A stretch of 64,000 bases of DNA from Aphis gossypii (lineage: Eukaryota > Arthropoda > Insecta > Hemiptera > Aphididae): positions 62,001 through 126,000 of the forward strand of contig NW_026083056.1 of NCBI RefSeq assembly GCF_020184175.1, given 5' to 3'. Below are positions 1-12,692 of the stretch, in pieces. How positions within the stretch are numbered: position 1 is the first letter of the stretch; each line of letters opens with the position of its first letter. The position numbers were made by a program, and so were the translations under genes. A model generated the notes under the pieces. It ran no database searches. It saw only the letters and a list, made by a program, of their open reading frames with translations, and was not told where the DNA came from.

Positions 1-1302
1 TTAGAAAAAAGAGAAATGAGATATAAGAAAACAGCATGGTGAAGTGGATAGACATTAAAAGGGGGGTTTTTTTAGGGAAAATTTATACGTTACGACGACT
101 GAAGGCTTGAGGTGTTGATGGTGATCTCGACGTGATGGAGAACCGTTGTGAATGTGGTGGCTTCGCCCGCCATGGGCCTGCAGATGTAGTTAGCCCATCA
201 TGTTGTAACGTACAAAGCGTTAAACAAAATGGTAGATAAAAGAAAAGAAAATAGAAAAAACGTTGATCAACCACGTGGGTGAACGATAAGTGAATTGTTG
301 GACTGCGGTTTCCAATAGTAGTGACCAAGTAGACGGTTTTTGACAAAAAGCGCAGAGACGGAGATCGTGATGGACGTAGTAAGTGAATTTTGGTGTCTTG
401 CAGTGTCGTCTTGAGGTGGGAAAATTTACAATAATTTGGGTGTCCAGGTATGCCCTGCTGACGCATACCGACGGCGCGGCAAAGCCAACGACGGCGGTGG
501 AGTCAGACCGACAGCGACAACCGAACACTGGGTAGGAGAGCGGGGAAACGTTATTACATAACCGTTAGGATGTTGTTTATAGTTACGCATGTAGATATGG
601 AATGGCCTAAAATTCTGTGACATTACACAATGCTTGATTTTGTTCCAGTATTGCCTTTATCATATTTAAACCGCTAGCAATTACGAACTGGGTTGGTAAC
701 ACTGTTTTATCCTTGGGTATTTGGTCGTTAATTTTGGTCTCATAATTGTTGTCAGCGCTTTCGTTCGGTTCTTCATTTCGTAATTTTTGTAGGTTATGAG
801 TATTCCTGTATCCAGCTTTTCGTTGTACAAAGCACGTGACCCTTTTAAACTCGATTAATCTTCATGGACGTTATGTTCGTTGTTTGACATATTTGTTCTT
901 AAATCGTCGTTCATTGATTGTTCATCGATTGCTCGTTTGTTCATCCCACTTCTGAATATAAACACTGTGGTGTGATGGCATAAGCTGATATGTCATTTTT
1001 GTCGATTTTTGGATTATTATGGAAATGGTTTAGAAATCACGTGTTTTATATGATAGCAAAATATTTTATGTCTCTCTCATATATTACGCCATCTATGAGC
1101 AAGTAAACAAACTGATAAGTCATTATATAATCATCTATGTGATGCCAAAAATTGATATGTCTTTAGTATAATTGATAAGTCCGTATATTTAAAAAACACG
1201 TGGTGGCAAAACTTGATATGTCAATGTTTATAATATTATTATATTATTTTTAGAGAAGTATATTAATATAAACAACATTTTATAATAATTTATTATATTA
1301 TA
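1..1302. other. Unassigned flank, no supported gene
   Basis: I recognise no gene here. Open frames on the minus strand between 83 and 623 have no domain, low-complexity hydrophobic stretches and no splice context. The right half carries five loosely spaced copies of TGATATGTC or TGATAAGTC (starting near 986, 1113, 1153, 1173 and 1214). The adjacent Helitron is inserted between A1302 and C1303. Confidence 0.5.
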
Positions 1303-1332
1303 CTAGCTGACCCGACACGGCGTTGCCCGTGT
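1303..1332 (-). other. Helitron 3' end: hairpin plus CTAG
   Basis: On the minus strand ACACGG (1332-1327) pairs with CCGTGT (1320-1315) around a 6-nt loop. Eight bases later the element ends in CTAG. The palindrome near the 3' end is the known Helitron termination signal for strand transfer. Confidence 0.85.
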
Positions 1333-1478
1333 GTTACTTTCTTTTTTTGCATTTTCGTATGCCGTGTGTTAATTTTTAATTTAATCTTATTGATAGTGCT
1401 AATATTACGTTGAATTCACGACGAAAGATTTGTAATGTGGCAGTTTTTGTGCCTACGTATTTTAAAAAATTCTCCTGA

Positions 1479-1636
1479 ACAGAACCGTCACCCTGGTGAT
1501 AGGGCGTTGTGAATAAAAAATAATTAAATAAAACATATATAATGATTTAAAAGTAAGTAGTTATAGTTTTAACTGTTATAGTTTTATTTAATTATTTTTT
1601 ATTCACAACGCCCTATCACCAGGGTGACGGTTCTGT
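1479..1636. repeat. 56-bp perfect inverted repeat with 46-bp loop
   Basis: Bases 1479-1534 are the exact reverse complement of 1581-1636. The loop contains AATGATTTAAAAGTAAGTA, and a near copy follows the right arm at 1638-1656. The repeat lies between the stop of the Helitron gene and the 3' hairpin. It is far longer than the terminal hairpin and could fold into a cruciform or double-stranded RNA. It may be a later insertion or a duplicated subterminal segment. Confidence 0.85.
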
Positions 1637-1698
1637 CATGATTTAAAAGTAAGTAATCGCTTTATTGTTAATCATGTGAATCATAATTATTATTATTA

Positions 1699-4600
1699 TC
1701 ATTGTAGTACTTTGTGGTATACGATGTTTCTTGTTTGATTACCTGGCGCATAGATAAACAAATCTGATGGTTTTCCAACACGGGAACAGGCAACATACAA
1801 TTGACCATGTGAGAAACATGGGTTTTCTAGATTAATACCACAAACACTTAATGATTGCCCCTGGGACTTGTTTATAGTCATAGCAAAAGCAAGACGCACT
1901 GGAAACTGTAGTCGTTTAAACTCAAATGGCACATCAGTCGGAATCATTGGGATGCGCGGTATGAGAACATCTTCTCCTTTATACTTTCCTTTGAGTATAG
2001 TTGCTTCTATCACATTGTTTAGTAATTTTTTTATCGCTAACCGTGTACCGTTGCAAAGACGCGGTTGGTTGATATTTCGCAACATTATAACCACCGATCC
2101 AACCTTTAATTGAAGATTGTGAGGTGGCAATCCTGGCAAATCCAGCGAGTTTAAAAATTCCGGTGGATAGTTGACTACATCATCTTGATTAGTAGCCGAA
2201 TCAACTGATTTATATATCATCAATTCGCCTGTAATTTGTTCTTGAATTTTGAAATTTAATTCATTTACATCTATGTTTTTTGCAGCCAGTATAGCTCGTT
2301 CGCTCAACCAATCATGGTTTCTGTAATTTTGAGAAACATCTGGAAACACCTTCTGAATAAGTTCATCTTTTGATCGAGTTAACTGACAAAAACTTAGAGG
2401 AAAGTTAATGCAGCCAGTCAACATGTCTATAGGAAATTTGCCATTACCAATGTCAATGAGTTGTTTAGAGAATATGTTTCCAGATTGGTCATTTTGCAAC
2501 TCGACACGCATATTCTTGCTTAAATGAAGTACTTTGACATGTTTCCACAAACTGGAGGACTTTAGACATGCATTGAGTTCATCAGCTGGCGTTGATCGTG
2601 GAATCACCGGCAATGTTTGACGAAAATCTCCTGCTAATAAAATCATTGCACCACCAAATCGGTTATTATTGCTCCGTAGATCTTTTAAGGTTCTGTCCAA
2701 AGCCTCCAAAGATTTTTTATGTGCCATCGTGCATTCATCCCAAACAATCAATTTACATTGCTGCAAAACCTTTGCCATTGCAGAGTTCTTCGAAACGTTG
2801 CAGGTTGGAGTTTCATTGCTATGCATATTTAATGGCAATTTTAGTGCTGAATGGGCTGTTCGACCACCTTCAAGCAAAGTTGCTGCGATTCCCGACGAAG
2901 CGAGTGCAAGTGCAATTTTATTTTGTGAGCGAATTGTTGCTAATATTAATGAAATCAAAAAAGTTTTTCCTGTACCACCAGGTGCATCTAAGAAGTAAAT
3001 CCCTCCAGTTTCATCATTTGTTACTTTCATAAGAGTTTCAAATACATACTTCTGTTGTTCATTTAACAGTGGAAGATTTGTTTGAATTAATTCTTTCAAA
3101 TCGTTGAGATCATACAGTCTTTCTCGATGCAACTCTTGGTTAAAAGCGTCATGCATTGGACGATTGGGCGCGGTCAGGCCTAATTGAATTAATAGTTTGT
3201 TTGACATTATCAAGCACATGTCCTCAATTGAAATCAATGCTTCATTGTAAATTTCTTCACTGATTTGTATATTTGGATTTCCCATTCTATTCTGTATTTG
3301 ATACAAAATATCATCACACATATAATCTTTGTACTTGATCCACAAATCAATTGGGCTTGATGGGAAGCATGTAGATATGATTATAGAAAACAATGTTCGT
3401 ATTTGATGAGCGTGTGATGATATTACAGCATCATTGAGAGTTTGATCCCAATGAGCGTCATTTTCAAGCAATTGCAAACGTTGACAGGCTTCTCTGTAGG
3501 ATACACACAATTCACCATCAACAGTTCGTAACTGTTGGAATGATGTTGGGCCACGTACATTGACTAATAGCAGTCGTAAGTAAAAACATTCATCATTGCT
3601 TGGATGTACTGAATAAATCCGGCCAATCGCATCGGTGGAATATACATCTGTATATCCTGGAACTGGTTTTCCTTGTTTCCGTCGTATAAATCTCCTTGAG
3701 GATTGATTCCAGGTATAATATTTTGGCATTTCAGAATATAGCAATGTTTGTGCGAAATCATCGTTTTGGCATGTCTCAAAAAAACTGGTTAATGTAGTAG
3801 ATGGTGGCTGAGCAGCTCTTTGTACTGCGTTCTGTGCTGTAAAATACACTCTTTGTCCATTTTCTAAATGCACAGCTAAGTGAACAACAGAAGGGTGTCT
3901 CTCATGAATAGGAAAAGAAAATATTCGCCAAACTGCTTCATTACTACTGACATAGCGGCCCATTTGGTATTGGGTAACTTCATCATTGGAATTCTCTGCA
4001 CCAATTCCAATCACAGCCATATCACTCCCTTTGGCTACATATTTGCAAATGTATTTAATAGATTTCACTGAATGGCAAGATTCAACGTTGATGTGTGCTT
4101 TGAATGTCTTTGATAAAATGGGTGAATATGGAACAATCCAACGATTATCTATTTCAATATCTTGTTGATTTAATTTGACAATTGTTGATTTTCCATTGTC
4201 TGCTGTCGATCTGCGACGATACAATGGATAACCGTCATTACCAGTAATTGTTTCCGATATTAATGTCCGTGGATATCGTTTTGAACATTTACCATCCATC
4301 ATACACGGTGAATTTTGATTAAGAGTTCCACAGGGACCATGTATCATGTTTTTGATAACTACCTCATGCAATCCAGGATCTACTTGTACATTAGGGATTT
4401 CAGCTGATATCACTGCATCAACTTCATTTGGCCTTATATTTTCAACCAACCAAATCAAAATGTGTGCATGTGGCAATCCTCGTTTCTGCCACTCCACAGA
4501 ATACATCCAGCAGCGTGTCTCACCAAACACATTATGTTTTACGATGAAATCCATTAAAGATTTCAACTTTTGTCTAAAGACTCTGGCTGTAATATCATGA

Positions 4601-6343
4601 CGATCAATGGGTGATTGCCCAGAGAATAACTCCTGATTGATTTCTATCCATTGCGGATTGCATGTAAATGTGATGAACAAATCTGCTGTACCATAATGAC
4701 GAACATACGACATGGCATCTTGAGCATATTCGTGCATATGCCGAGGGCTTCCGATGTATGTTGCTGGAAGAATAGTCATCCGACCGACATTCTGTGCATT
4801 TCCATCAGTATTAATCGCATCTCGAAGGTGAATATACTCTTCAGATCGGAGTTTGGTTTGATTCAACCTGATGAATGTTAATCTTTCCGTTTCAATTTTA
4901 ACATACATGTCAACAACATATTTGTGATATAATCGCCGACATTTCAATATGTGATTATCTTCATTTTCCCGAATCATTAGGCGGTATGAATAATAGTTCA
5001 TTGAACTGACTTTTTTGTTGGTTTCAGAACCTGTAAATAGATTTTGTTTTAATAACATTCAAATATAAAATTAAAATACATAATATAATGACTGAGATAT
5101 TATCGCCATAGCTAAACTAATATTTTAGTTACCTGCAATGGGATTTATCATTTTTATTGAGAAATCGTAGCCATCTTCACCTTGCCAAAATATAATGGGA
5201 TATTGCAGTGCATCATATGAGCGGTGTGTTTCCTTTATACGTTGTAATTGATCATTCCGACGACGTAAAACAATATCACGGGATTCCAAGTTTTCTCCAA
5301 CTACAACGATAGCAACTTCATCAATAGTTGGTGCATTAAAACGTCTTGTATGTTGACCTGCAGGTGTTTTATCAGCTCTGATTACAATTTTGTGATTATC
5401 GGATGGCATCAGATCCAGGGCAGTTTTAAACAATATAATCAATTGATTGTGCTGATGAAATAAAGTTTGTAATTGTTCTACAATAGACCTCTTTACTAAA
5501 TTGTTATGTGCACAACGCAGATCAATTTCTTGTGGTGAATTGCCCATAAAATAAATTTGCAGGAATTTGTTGTCGCTATCTGACACTGGTAACAGTGAAC
5601 CTGCTCTATGATATATTTGCCCTTGTATCTGTAAATAAAAAAAATATATTATGGTGTGGTATAAATTAATGGATTGTCGGTGATCAAACTTAAATAATAT
5701 TTGATCTTAAAAAGTATATATTTAGTTTTAACTAATATCTATCAAATATAAAATATAATAAAAGTGTCACTGAAACTGAAACACCATAATATAATATGAT
5801 GACTAAGTGATATATTTCGTAATGATTAAGAAATTGAAGATTAGTGACACATCTTAACTTTGGTGACAGAAAATTTTGTTCGCTAAAATAATTATGAGTA
5901 ACTGCTATAATACATACCTTGAAAGTTGGCATAAAATTTTCCCGAACTACATTTGTTGCCCCAAATGAAGTCATTTGAAAGCAATTGTTATATTGTTGGA
6001 TATTTGTCAAAAAGTGTATAGAATCTGTTCCTATTCCTGAAACCAATGAGTACAATGGTTCTGGTGGTGGATCCAATGGTATCAATTTCACTTTACCATT
6101 TGCGCAACACAATCCATTGGCTTCGTTTTTGTATTTTAATGCCTTACAGTGTGAGCAAACCGAGTTCATAGAACCAATAACAACACATTGGTAGTTACTG
6201 TAGTCAATTGACACATCGTAACTAAAAGCAGCTCGATTCAAACTTGCTCGCGCTTCACGCGTTTGTGAATTAGATCGGTAATTAGCTTGGTTTGTAGCAT
6301 TTCTGGTTCTTCTACCTAAATTGCTTCGTCTTATAGGAGGCAT
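1699..6343 (-). CDS. Helitron replicase-helicase (HUH Rep + Pif1 helicase), 3 exons
   Basis: This is the rolling-circle transposase of the Helitron. I read three exons, 6343-5918, 5628-5133 and 5030-1699, joined by GT-AG introns. They total 4254 nt, or 1417 aa plus stop, with no frameshift or internal stop. The N-terminus (exons 1-2) has the Cys-rich region and the FKIQGQIYHR-type segment seen in insect Helitrons. In exon 3 the HUH metal site is PHAHILIWL (near 4470). The paired catalytic tyrosines are in KYICKYVAKG (near 4045). Walker A is GGTGKT (near 2980), Walker B is VWDECTMAHK (near 2740), and the SF1 C-terminal motif is INKSQGQS (near 1870). The ATG at 6343 is chosen because the frame is open from it and it follows the element's short leader. 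Rep nicks and joins DNA and the Pif1 domain unwinds it. The intron calls rest on frame and consensus only. Confidence 0.9.
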
Positions 6344-6977
6344 ATCAAATATAAATTATTTTTTCACTAATCACGAACTAAACAAACACTAACTAACTAA
6401 ACACTCTGCACAAAACACGATTGTTGGTTGCCATGGATACGATCAGTATTATATTATAAATATTATAGGAAGGGCTATTTTAAAAAGAAAAGGGCTATTT
6501 TTAGGGTTTTTCCAGCAATAATTCTAATTTTTCTAGCCGTAAAAACCATCCTTGGACTTCAACGAACATTTGCGAACATTTGCGTTGTTTGTATGTCTAT
6601 TTGCATGCATTTTTAAAAACATTTTAAATAAATGATTTATTTTATTTAAATGGTTGCCATTGACTACCAAAAATAATTTAGTTGACTATTTGCTGGATAG
6701 ATGGCGCCTCTGTAATTTCATCACCACCTCGTCATATTTCTCTAACCCGATAACTTTCTCAAATTTTTCGTCCGTAAGAACCTTCTCCTGACAATTACGA
6801 CCCAAACAAAAAAAGAATGAGCGAAATCGGTCCAGGCGTTGTTGAGTTATGCGCTTACCAAATTTTGCGATTCATTTTTATATATAAGATTATATCAATA
6901 GATTTTTCTAGTAGAAATGTTCATTGTTTAATATTATAATTTATTGTTTTACTGGTTATAAGCTGTTATTTTTTAAA

Positions 6978-9560
6978 ATGTACTTCAATTCTAGATCATT
7001 TTTTTTGAAATCTTTAAAAAATATTCCAACAAAAGACAATAATGCAAACCCTTCAGTAAGTATAATAAAAATTAAGCTATTTTGATGAAACTAAAAATAA
7101 TTTAAATATACATTTGAAATGTGCTGAAATATTTTGCTTTATAATAAAAGAAAAAAAATAGTATAATATAATGATATAATAATAATATTGCAGAGACAAT
7201 CTCTGAGAAAAAAAAATAAGCCTGTATATTATAATGATCATAATAAAGTACTTAACTGGCTTAATTCAACATAAAATGAATTTCAGGTAAAATTAAATAA
7301 TTCTATTATTATATTACTTATTTTTAACAAATTATAATTAATTTTTTTTAGAGTAATTTATATCTAAATAATATTTCTGACACTGATTATAATAATGATG
7401 AAGATATTTTGGACAGAACCTATAACATTAACACATAGTTTTGCTCAAATTTAGGATTAGAATCAGGTACCTACTATTTCTTTTCTAGTCTGTATAAAAT
7501 AACCATGAAATGTTTAATGAAACTACATATACTGAACTTATACCACCAGTATTCAGTTTAGGTAAAGATGTCATAATTTTAAACTTATTTTAACCTTTCC
7601 ATAATGTTTTTAAATTTTTTTTACCAAAAGAAAACAATAATGGCCCTGATAATGAAAATGTCTGTGAACTTAACACCCATGATGACAATAATATGTTTAT
7701 TTGTGAAAAACCACCTGCTGTTTCTAACTTAGGTACACACATTGGTATCACTATGTTCAACCAATTTAAAAGTAAATACTTTTTTTAAATTTTTTTTTTT
7801 TTTTTTTACCAAAAAAAAGCAATAATGGTCCTAATATTGAGAGTATCTATGAAATAATCATCTCTGATGACAATAATATGTTAATTTGTGAAGAACAACC
7901 TACTGTATCAGCTAACTTAGGTACATATATATTATATATAGTTATATTCAACTAATTTAAAAGTAAATATTTTTTTTAATTATATATATTTTTATTTTTT
8001 GGAACAAAAGAAAACAATAATGGTACTGATTCTGAGAGTATCTATGAAATTGACATTTATGATCTGCCAAAAAAGAAAAATAGAATTGAACAAAAATATT
8101 TGAGAGATCATGGACAAGATTGTATTAATCGAAAAGGAGTGATAATTCCTCAAAAGAAATTTAAGGAATTAGTTAACTGCTGTCATAAAAAATGTGATGT
8201 TGTTTGTTCTCCAGATATACAAAAATTAATTTTTGAAGGTTTTTATAAATTGGAAAAAAATGTTTAGTATCAAATCTTATCTAGTTGAATAACTTTGTCT
8301 GACAAAAAAACAACAAGATTAGGAAGAAATAAACATGGATGGGATAAATCATAATCGTCTTATAACTGCTACATATTTGATATTAATTGAAAACCAATAT
8401 ATAACAGTATGTAAAAAGATGTTTCAAAGTGTGTATGGAATAAGTCGAGGTAAAATTGATTTAATTATACAGCAAATGAAAATGAGTGATTCTGGTACAT
8501 TGCATCATACTGATAACCGTGGCCGACATGAACCACATAACAAAATGGTTCAAGAAAAAATAGATATGAGAAATCATATTGAAAAGTATCCCAAATACAA
8601 GAGCCACTATTCTCGTAGGCACACAAATGAATTTTATCTCCAATGTCATTAAAATATTTAAAAAATGTATGAACAATATCAACAAGAAAAAAATGATAAT
8701 AAATGTGGGTCATATGATTTGTTTAAAGATGTCTTTAATAAAACTGGATATAAATTTAAAAAACCAAAACTTGATACATGTAAGACATGTGATACTTTAA
8801 TAACACAAATAAAGCAATGTAAGGATAATGAACAACAGGCATTACTCCAAAAAGAACATGAAACACATAATGAACTTGCAGATTTCAGTTATATGCAAAA
8901 AAAAGAAGATAAAATCAAAGCTTTAGCTTCTTCAAATATGAGAGTTTTAGTATTTTATTTAGAACAAACTCTTGATACTCCTGCACTCTCAACAAATGTT
9001 TCATTCTACAAAAGGCTTTTATCAACATTTAATTTGACCATTAGAGATTGTAGTGAAGATGGAGGCACTAAATGTTATATGTGGCATGAGGCAATTGGTG
9101 GAAGAAGATCAAATGACATAGCATCTTGCCTATACCAAAAAATAACAAATTTGCCCAGTAATGTAACCCATGCCATTACATACTCAGACAGGTGTGGAGG
9201 ACATAACAGGAATATTAATATGGCTGCCATGTTAAGTCTAATTACTTCAAAATCTTCTACTTTGCTAATAATTGATAAAAATTTTTTACTGCCAGGCCAC
9301 ACTCACTTGGAGTGTGATGTAGACTATGCAAAAATAGAGAGGGCAAAGAAGTTTTCTGACATTCCTATAATGGTACCAAGAGATTGGTATCAATTGGTTA
9401 AATCTGTTAGAGGACAGAAACCTTTCAAAGTTATTGAAATGAATCAACAGCATTTTTTTTCATTCTCAAATTTAGTGAGTAGGTATCTCACTAATAAAAA
9501 AAAATATTGATACAGTTGGGAATAAAATAAATTGGTTTTCTATACGATGGATTCGATATG
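6978..9560 (+). pseudogene. Decayed multi-exon gene, DDE-like family not recognised
   Basis: I do not know a name for this family. A plausible first exon (ATG 6978, donor at 7056) is followed by exon 7194-7286 with one stop, exon 7352-7466 with one stop, and a series of short acidic exons near 7630-7732, 7815-7919 and from 8010. The last three begin with near-identical (K/E)NNNGP-type residues and are tandem exon duplications. The body spans 8010-9510 with breaks at about 8265, 8650 and 9503, the last in an A run. It has a Cys pair (TCKTCDTL), a coiled segment, and conserved-looking blocks MWHEAIGGRRSNDI, YSDRCGGHNRN and PGHTHLECDVDYAKIERAKK. The spaced acidic residues in these blocks suggest an RNase H-like DDE transposase fold, but that is inference. 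The frame reopens past 9510 with a WFSIRWIRYEK block. The 3' end is not defined. Confidence 0.5.
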
Positions 9561-9762
9561 AAAAAGTGGGCAAGTGGGTACCGCTCTGCTGTACATTAGG
9601 GAGTGGGGTGGACCTCGGACTAGGGTAGATTAAATTTGAATGCAATGATGGGTATCATTGTATACGAAAAACGATGATTTGTCAGTCTAGGATATATTAT
9701 ATTTAAAAATTGTCATATATTCTATTTTGAAACAAAAATTTTATTTTTCTATTAGGTAGGAC

Positions 9763-9915
9763 CGGGGCGGACGCAGAACTTTTTTTTTTCGGGGGGGGGG
9801 GGTTGAACAAATTAGAATTTTTTGAAGATTCATTAGTGAGAATTACTACGTTTGAAATTAATCATCCATTCATTTCGGAGGGGGTTTGAACCCCCCCCCC
9901 CTCCACTTCCGCCAC
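9763..9915. mobile_element. Small hAT-like non-autonomous element
   Basis: A 153-bp segment is bounded by identical TAGGTAGGAC copies (9753-9762 and 9916-9925). Its ends are imperfect inverted repeats (CGGGGCGGAC against the complement of TTCCGCCACT). A G run near 9790 and a C run near 9890 can pair. The roughly 8-10-bp TSD and the GGCGGA-type end suggest a hAT-derived miniature element. Confidence 0.6.
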
Positions 9916-9925
9916 TAGGTAGGAC

Positions 9926-11834
9926 ACATTTGCTTATGGCATGGTCACGGAATAAGATAAGTCCGTGGGCATTGTTAATCAATTTTTCCAATAACATTGC
10001 ATGCAGTTATCATATAATTCACATAGATGTCCTGGTATACAAGCATGATTGTAGCTAGGATTGTAGTTATCTCATATTTTATTATATTGTATATTATTAT
10101 CTACAATCGTGGTTTACACAAAAAGGAATACCATAATATTATGTAGTTTGTATAGTACACGGAATAAGATATAATCACATATTATTATAATATTGTCATA
10201 AATAATAAAGATCTTTATTTTAATAAGAATCTTTATTATCTATGAATATTGTACACAGCTGGTGATATAGATAATACACTTTATCTATATCTGTGATATT
10301 TTATGTTTTGTTTACATTCCGTATGTTGACGTTGTTGGTTGATTACGGTTTTTAAAATTTTATTTCTATTATGAATTAACCATGTATTTATTGTAATCAT
10401 TTTAAATTAATATAATTCTACGTCGTGCTGATTCCTTGTGTAAACATTACATATTAACATCAAGACGAGCCATTTCCTAAAGATTTCATTAATGTAAGCT
10501 TAATAAGTACCTATCACATTAAATTACTTAATATTTACTTATAATTATGTATTTTGTTTATTGTGTAGATATTACTAATGGCTGAATTGTATCATCAAAT
10601 GTGCATATTATTATAGTGTAACCAAGCTCAGCTGATGTTTTACTCTGTGAACTGTAGTACAAATTGTTATTTGCCTCTCAACTGGTAGACTTAAGTATAG
10701 AGGTATTGCAAATAAATTTGACCAGATTACTATGGACTATTTACAATATTAATAATTCAAACTAAATCATTAAATAAAGAATTTTTTTTTATATTTTATT
10801 ATATTTCATAAAATTAACAGTGGATTAATCCATTTGTTTAATTTTAAGTTCAATAGATACAGAATTGTGTAAAAGTTTCGTATCACACAGCACATTGTGT
10901 AATGATAAATTCTTTATATGATTCATAGTTCTTAGTACATCAATAATATCAACTAATAAAAATGTTTGCACTGTTAAACCGAATGAAGGCCATTGAAAGA
11001 TTCATGTACTTTCAACCGTTAAATTGATTAAATATTTTGAATCTGTAAAAAATAACAAATTTAATGTAATAAATTAGTATAAACATATATAATAAGTGGC
11101 TTGTTTAGTATTTACTTTTTACCTTTAATGTATTATATGTATTATAATATATTCAATAAATTGTTAGTATTCGAGTTGTATCATAGTTAAATGTACAATG
11201 TAAAATAATATGAAGTATTATGAATAAATAAATTTAAATAAAATCTGATTATTTATTTTTAGTCACTGTATATTATAATTATTTACTTGGCACAAAATTA
11301 CAAAATGTCATGTCCTAAACAATTTAAATTATGTATGGAAAATAACATCTTATTATACAGGCTTAAGTCATCTAAATACTTAACACTGGAAGATAGGATT
11401 TGCTGTAGAACTGATAATATATAAGTTATTAAAATGTGTTATGATCCTAGGCGAATACATAATAAATGTTGAAAATCTTAAGACCGCACAATTAAAACTA
11501 TAGTTTGTATTTGGAGGATTGAATACAAACATACATAGTATAAAGTATTAAGGTCAGAAGTGAGGATAATAATATATAGTTCAATATTATTTAAATAAAA
11601 ATAAAATCTAGGTTTCTGCTTATATTAAAAAATAACAATTATTAAGGTTAGTGCCCTCACACTTTTTATCCAGGCTTGGGACTTGCAACTTATACATATT
11701 ATTATGTACCTAAGTGAATAGTTGGCGGTTTACACGTTCCTTTTTTAATCCAATAACAGTCAGATTGTTTACAGGTTAAGTTTGTAATTTATTTTTAGCT
11801 GTGTTATGTTTTTTTTTCCAATTGGAGAATATTT
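9926..11834. other. A+T-rich stretch without recognised features
   Basis: I see no supported coding region or terminal repeat. Part of it is probably the 3' non-coding end of the Helentron that starts at 20127, but no terminus could be fixed. Short palindromes such as the one near 10203 are expected in sequence this A+T-rich. Confidence 0.4.
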
Positions 11835-12692
11835 TTACAATCTTTTTAGAATGATAACATATACATCCTTGCTGTTGTTTGACCATCTTTTTTCTGCAAC
11901 TGTTGTGTCATTAGCGCAAACCCAGTTGGAAGTTCCTTGTCTCAGGTATGCAATGTAATGGCCAGAGCTCGTGTTTTCTCCCATATGTAATATTGCAGCT
12001 TGAGTTTTATATTGTGCTCCAGCAATTTCCAAAATAGGGGTGGGTACGTCACTAAGTTTTAGATCTGTTATCTTGTTGGGAACAAATTGACCATTTACAA
12101 ATGTTGGAATAAATAGTTTTAGTTGAATTACTATATACTCATTTGCCTCTATTATCTGATGTTTATCTTCAGAACCTCCGATGTTATTACAATTATTGCA
12201 TTTGTAGTCATTTAATGTATTCCAAATATTTTGATTTGTTGAAAATAATGTTTGCAAAGTTTGTGATCTGTGCTGTGGAATCTCAAAATGTAGAATCAAA
12301 CTTGTAGGTGCATAGTTGGCCGTTGTATGATTACAAGTATTGCAACGAATGGTATACAATTCTCGAAATCCAAATAAAGATTCAAATGTAGGTCTACTAC
12401 GGCTACGGTCCATAAGTGCTTCTAAAAATTATATACAATCTTGTTGCTGTTGCAGAGTATATAATATTGTCTCGTTGTCCAAATATTCTCTGATTGTTCG
12501 AGTATCACATGACCCACTGTTACTTGTATATTCGTGTAAGCTATGTTGAATTGTTGGTCTGAGCTGATTATTGTGAATTTCATTTACAAGAGATTGGCAA
12601 TTAAAAAGAACCTGTATGACAGAATTAGCATAACATGATACACCATCAGTGTTAGTAAAGCCACAAAATATACTACTTGATGTTATGTCAAC
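11835..12692 (-). pseudogene. Helentron C-terminal USP-type deubiquitinase domain
   Basis: This segment looks like a ubiquitin-specific protease (peptidase C19). The Cys box is GFTNTDGVSCYANSVIQVLF (near 12650-12600), with the presumed nucleophile in SCYANS. Two CxxC zinc pairs follow (CNTC near 12335 and CNNC near 12190). The His box is SSGHYIAYLRQG (near 11960) and the third-residue region is WVCANDT. The Cys, His and Asn/Asp positions are all kept. One in-frame TAA (near 12435) and one upstream TAA (12693-12695) interrupt it. It continues the polyprotein frame after the endonuclease. The natural role is unknown; reversing ubiquitin marks on the element's own proteins is an inference. Confidence 0.78.

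Larger units (their letters stand above)
1303..6889 (-). mobile_element. Complete autonomous Helitron
   Basis: Read on the minus strand, the element begins with 5'-TCTTATATATAAAAATGAA at 6889 and ends with CTAG-3' at 1303. A 6-bp-stem hairpin lies 8 nt before the CTAG. It has no terminal inverted repeats and no TSD, and sits between an A and a T. All of this is standard for Helitrons, which move by rolling-circle replication. The 5.6-kb body holds one three-exon Rep/helicase gene that reads open throughout. Between the gene and the 3' end lies a large perfect inverted repeat (1479-1636). Both termini and an open gene suggest a young, possibly active copy. Confidence 0.93.

Noticed and set aside
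83..623. Three overlapping minus-strand open frames
   Set aside because: No domain, unusual composition, no conserved block, and mutually overlapping; chance frames in a locally GC-richer patch.
10203..10218. 16-bp palindrome AATAAAGATCTTTATT
   Set aside because: Expected by chance in sequence this A+T-rich; no flanking structure.
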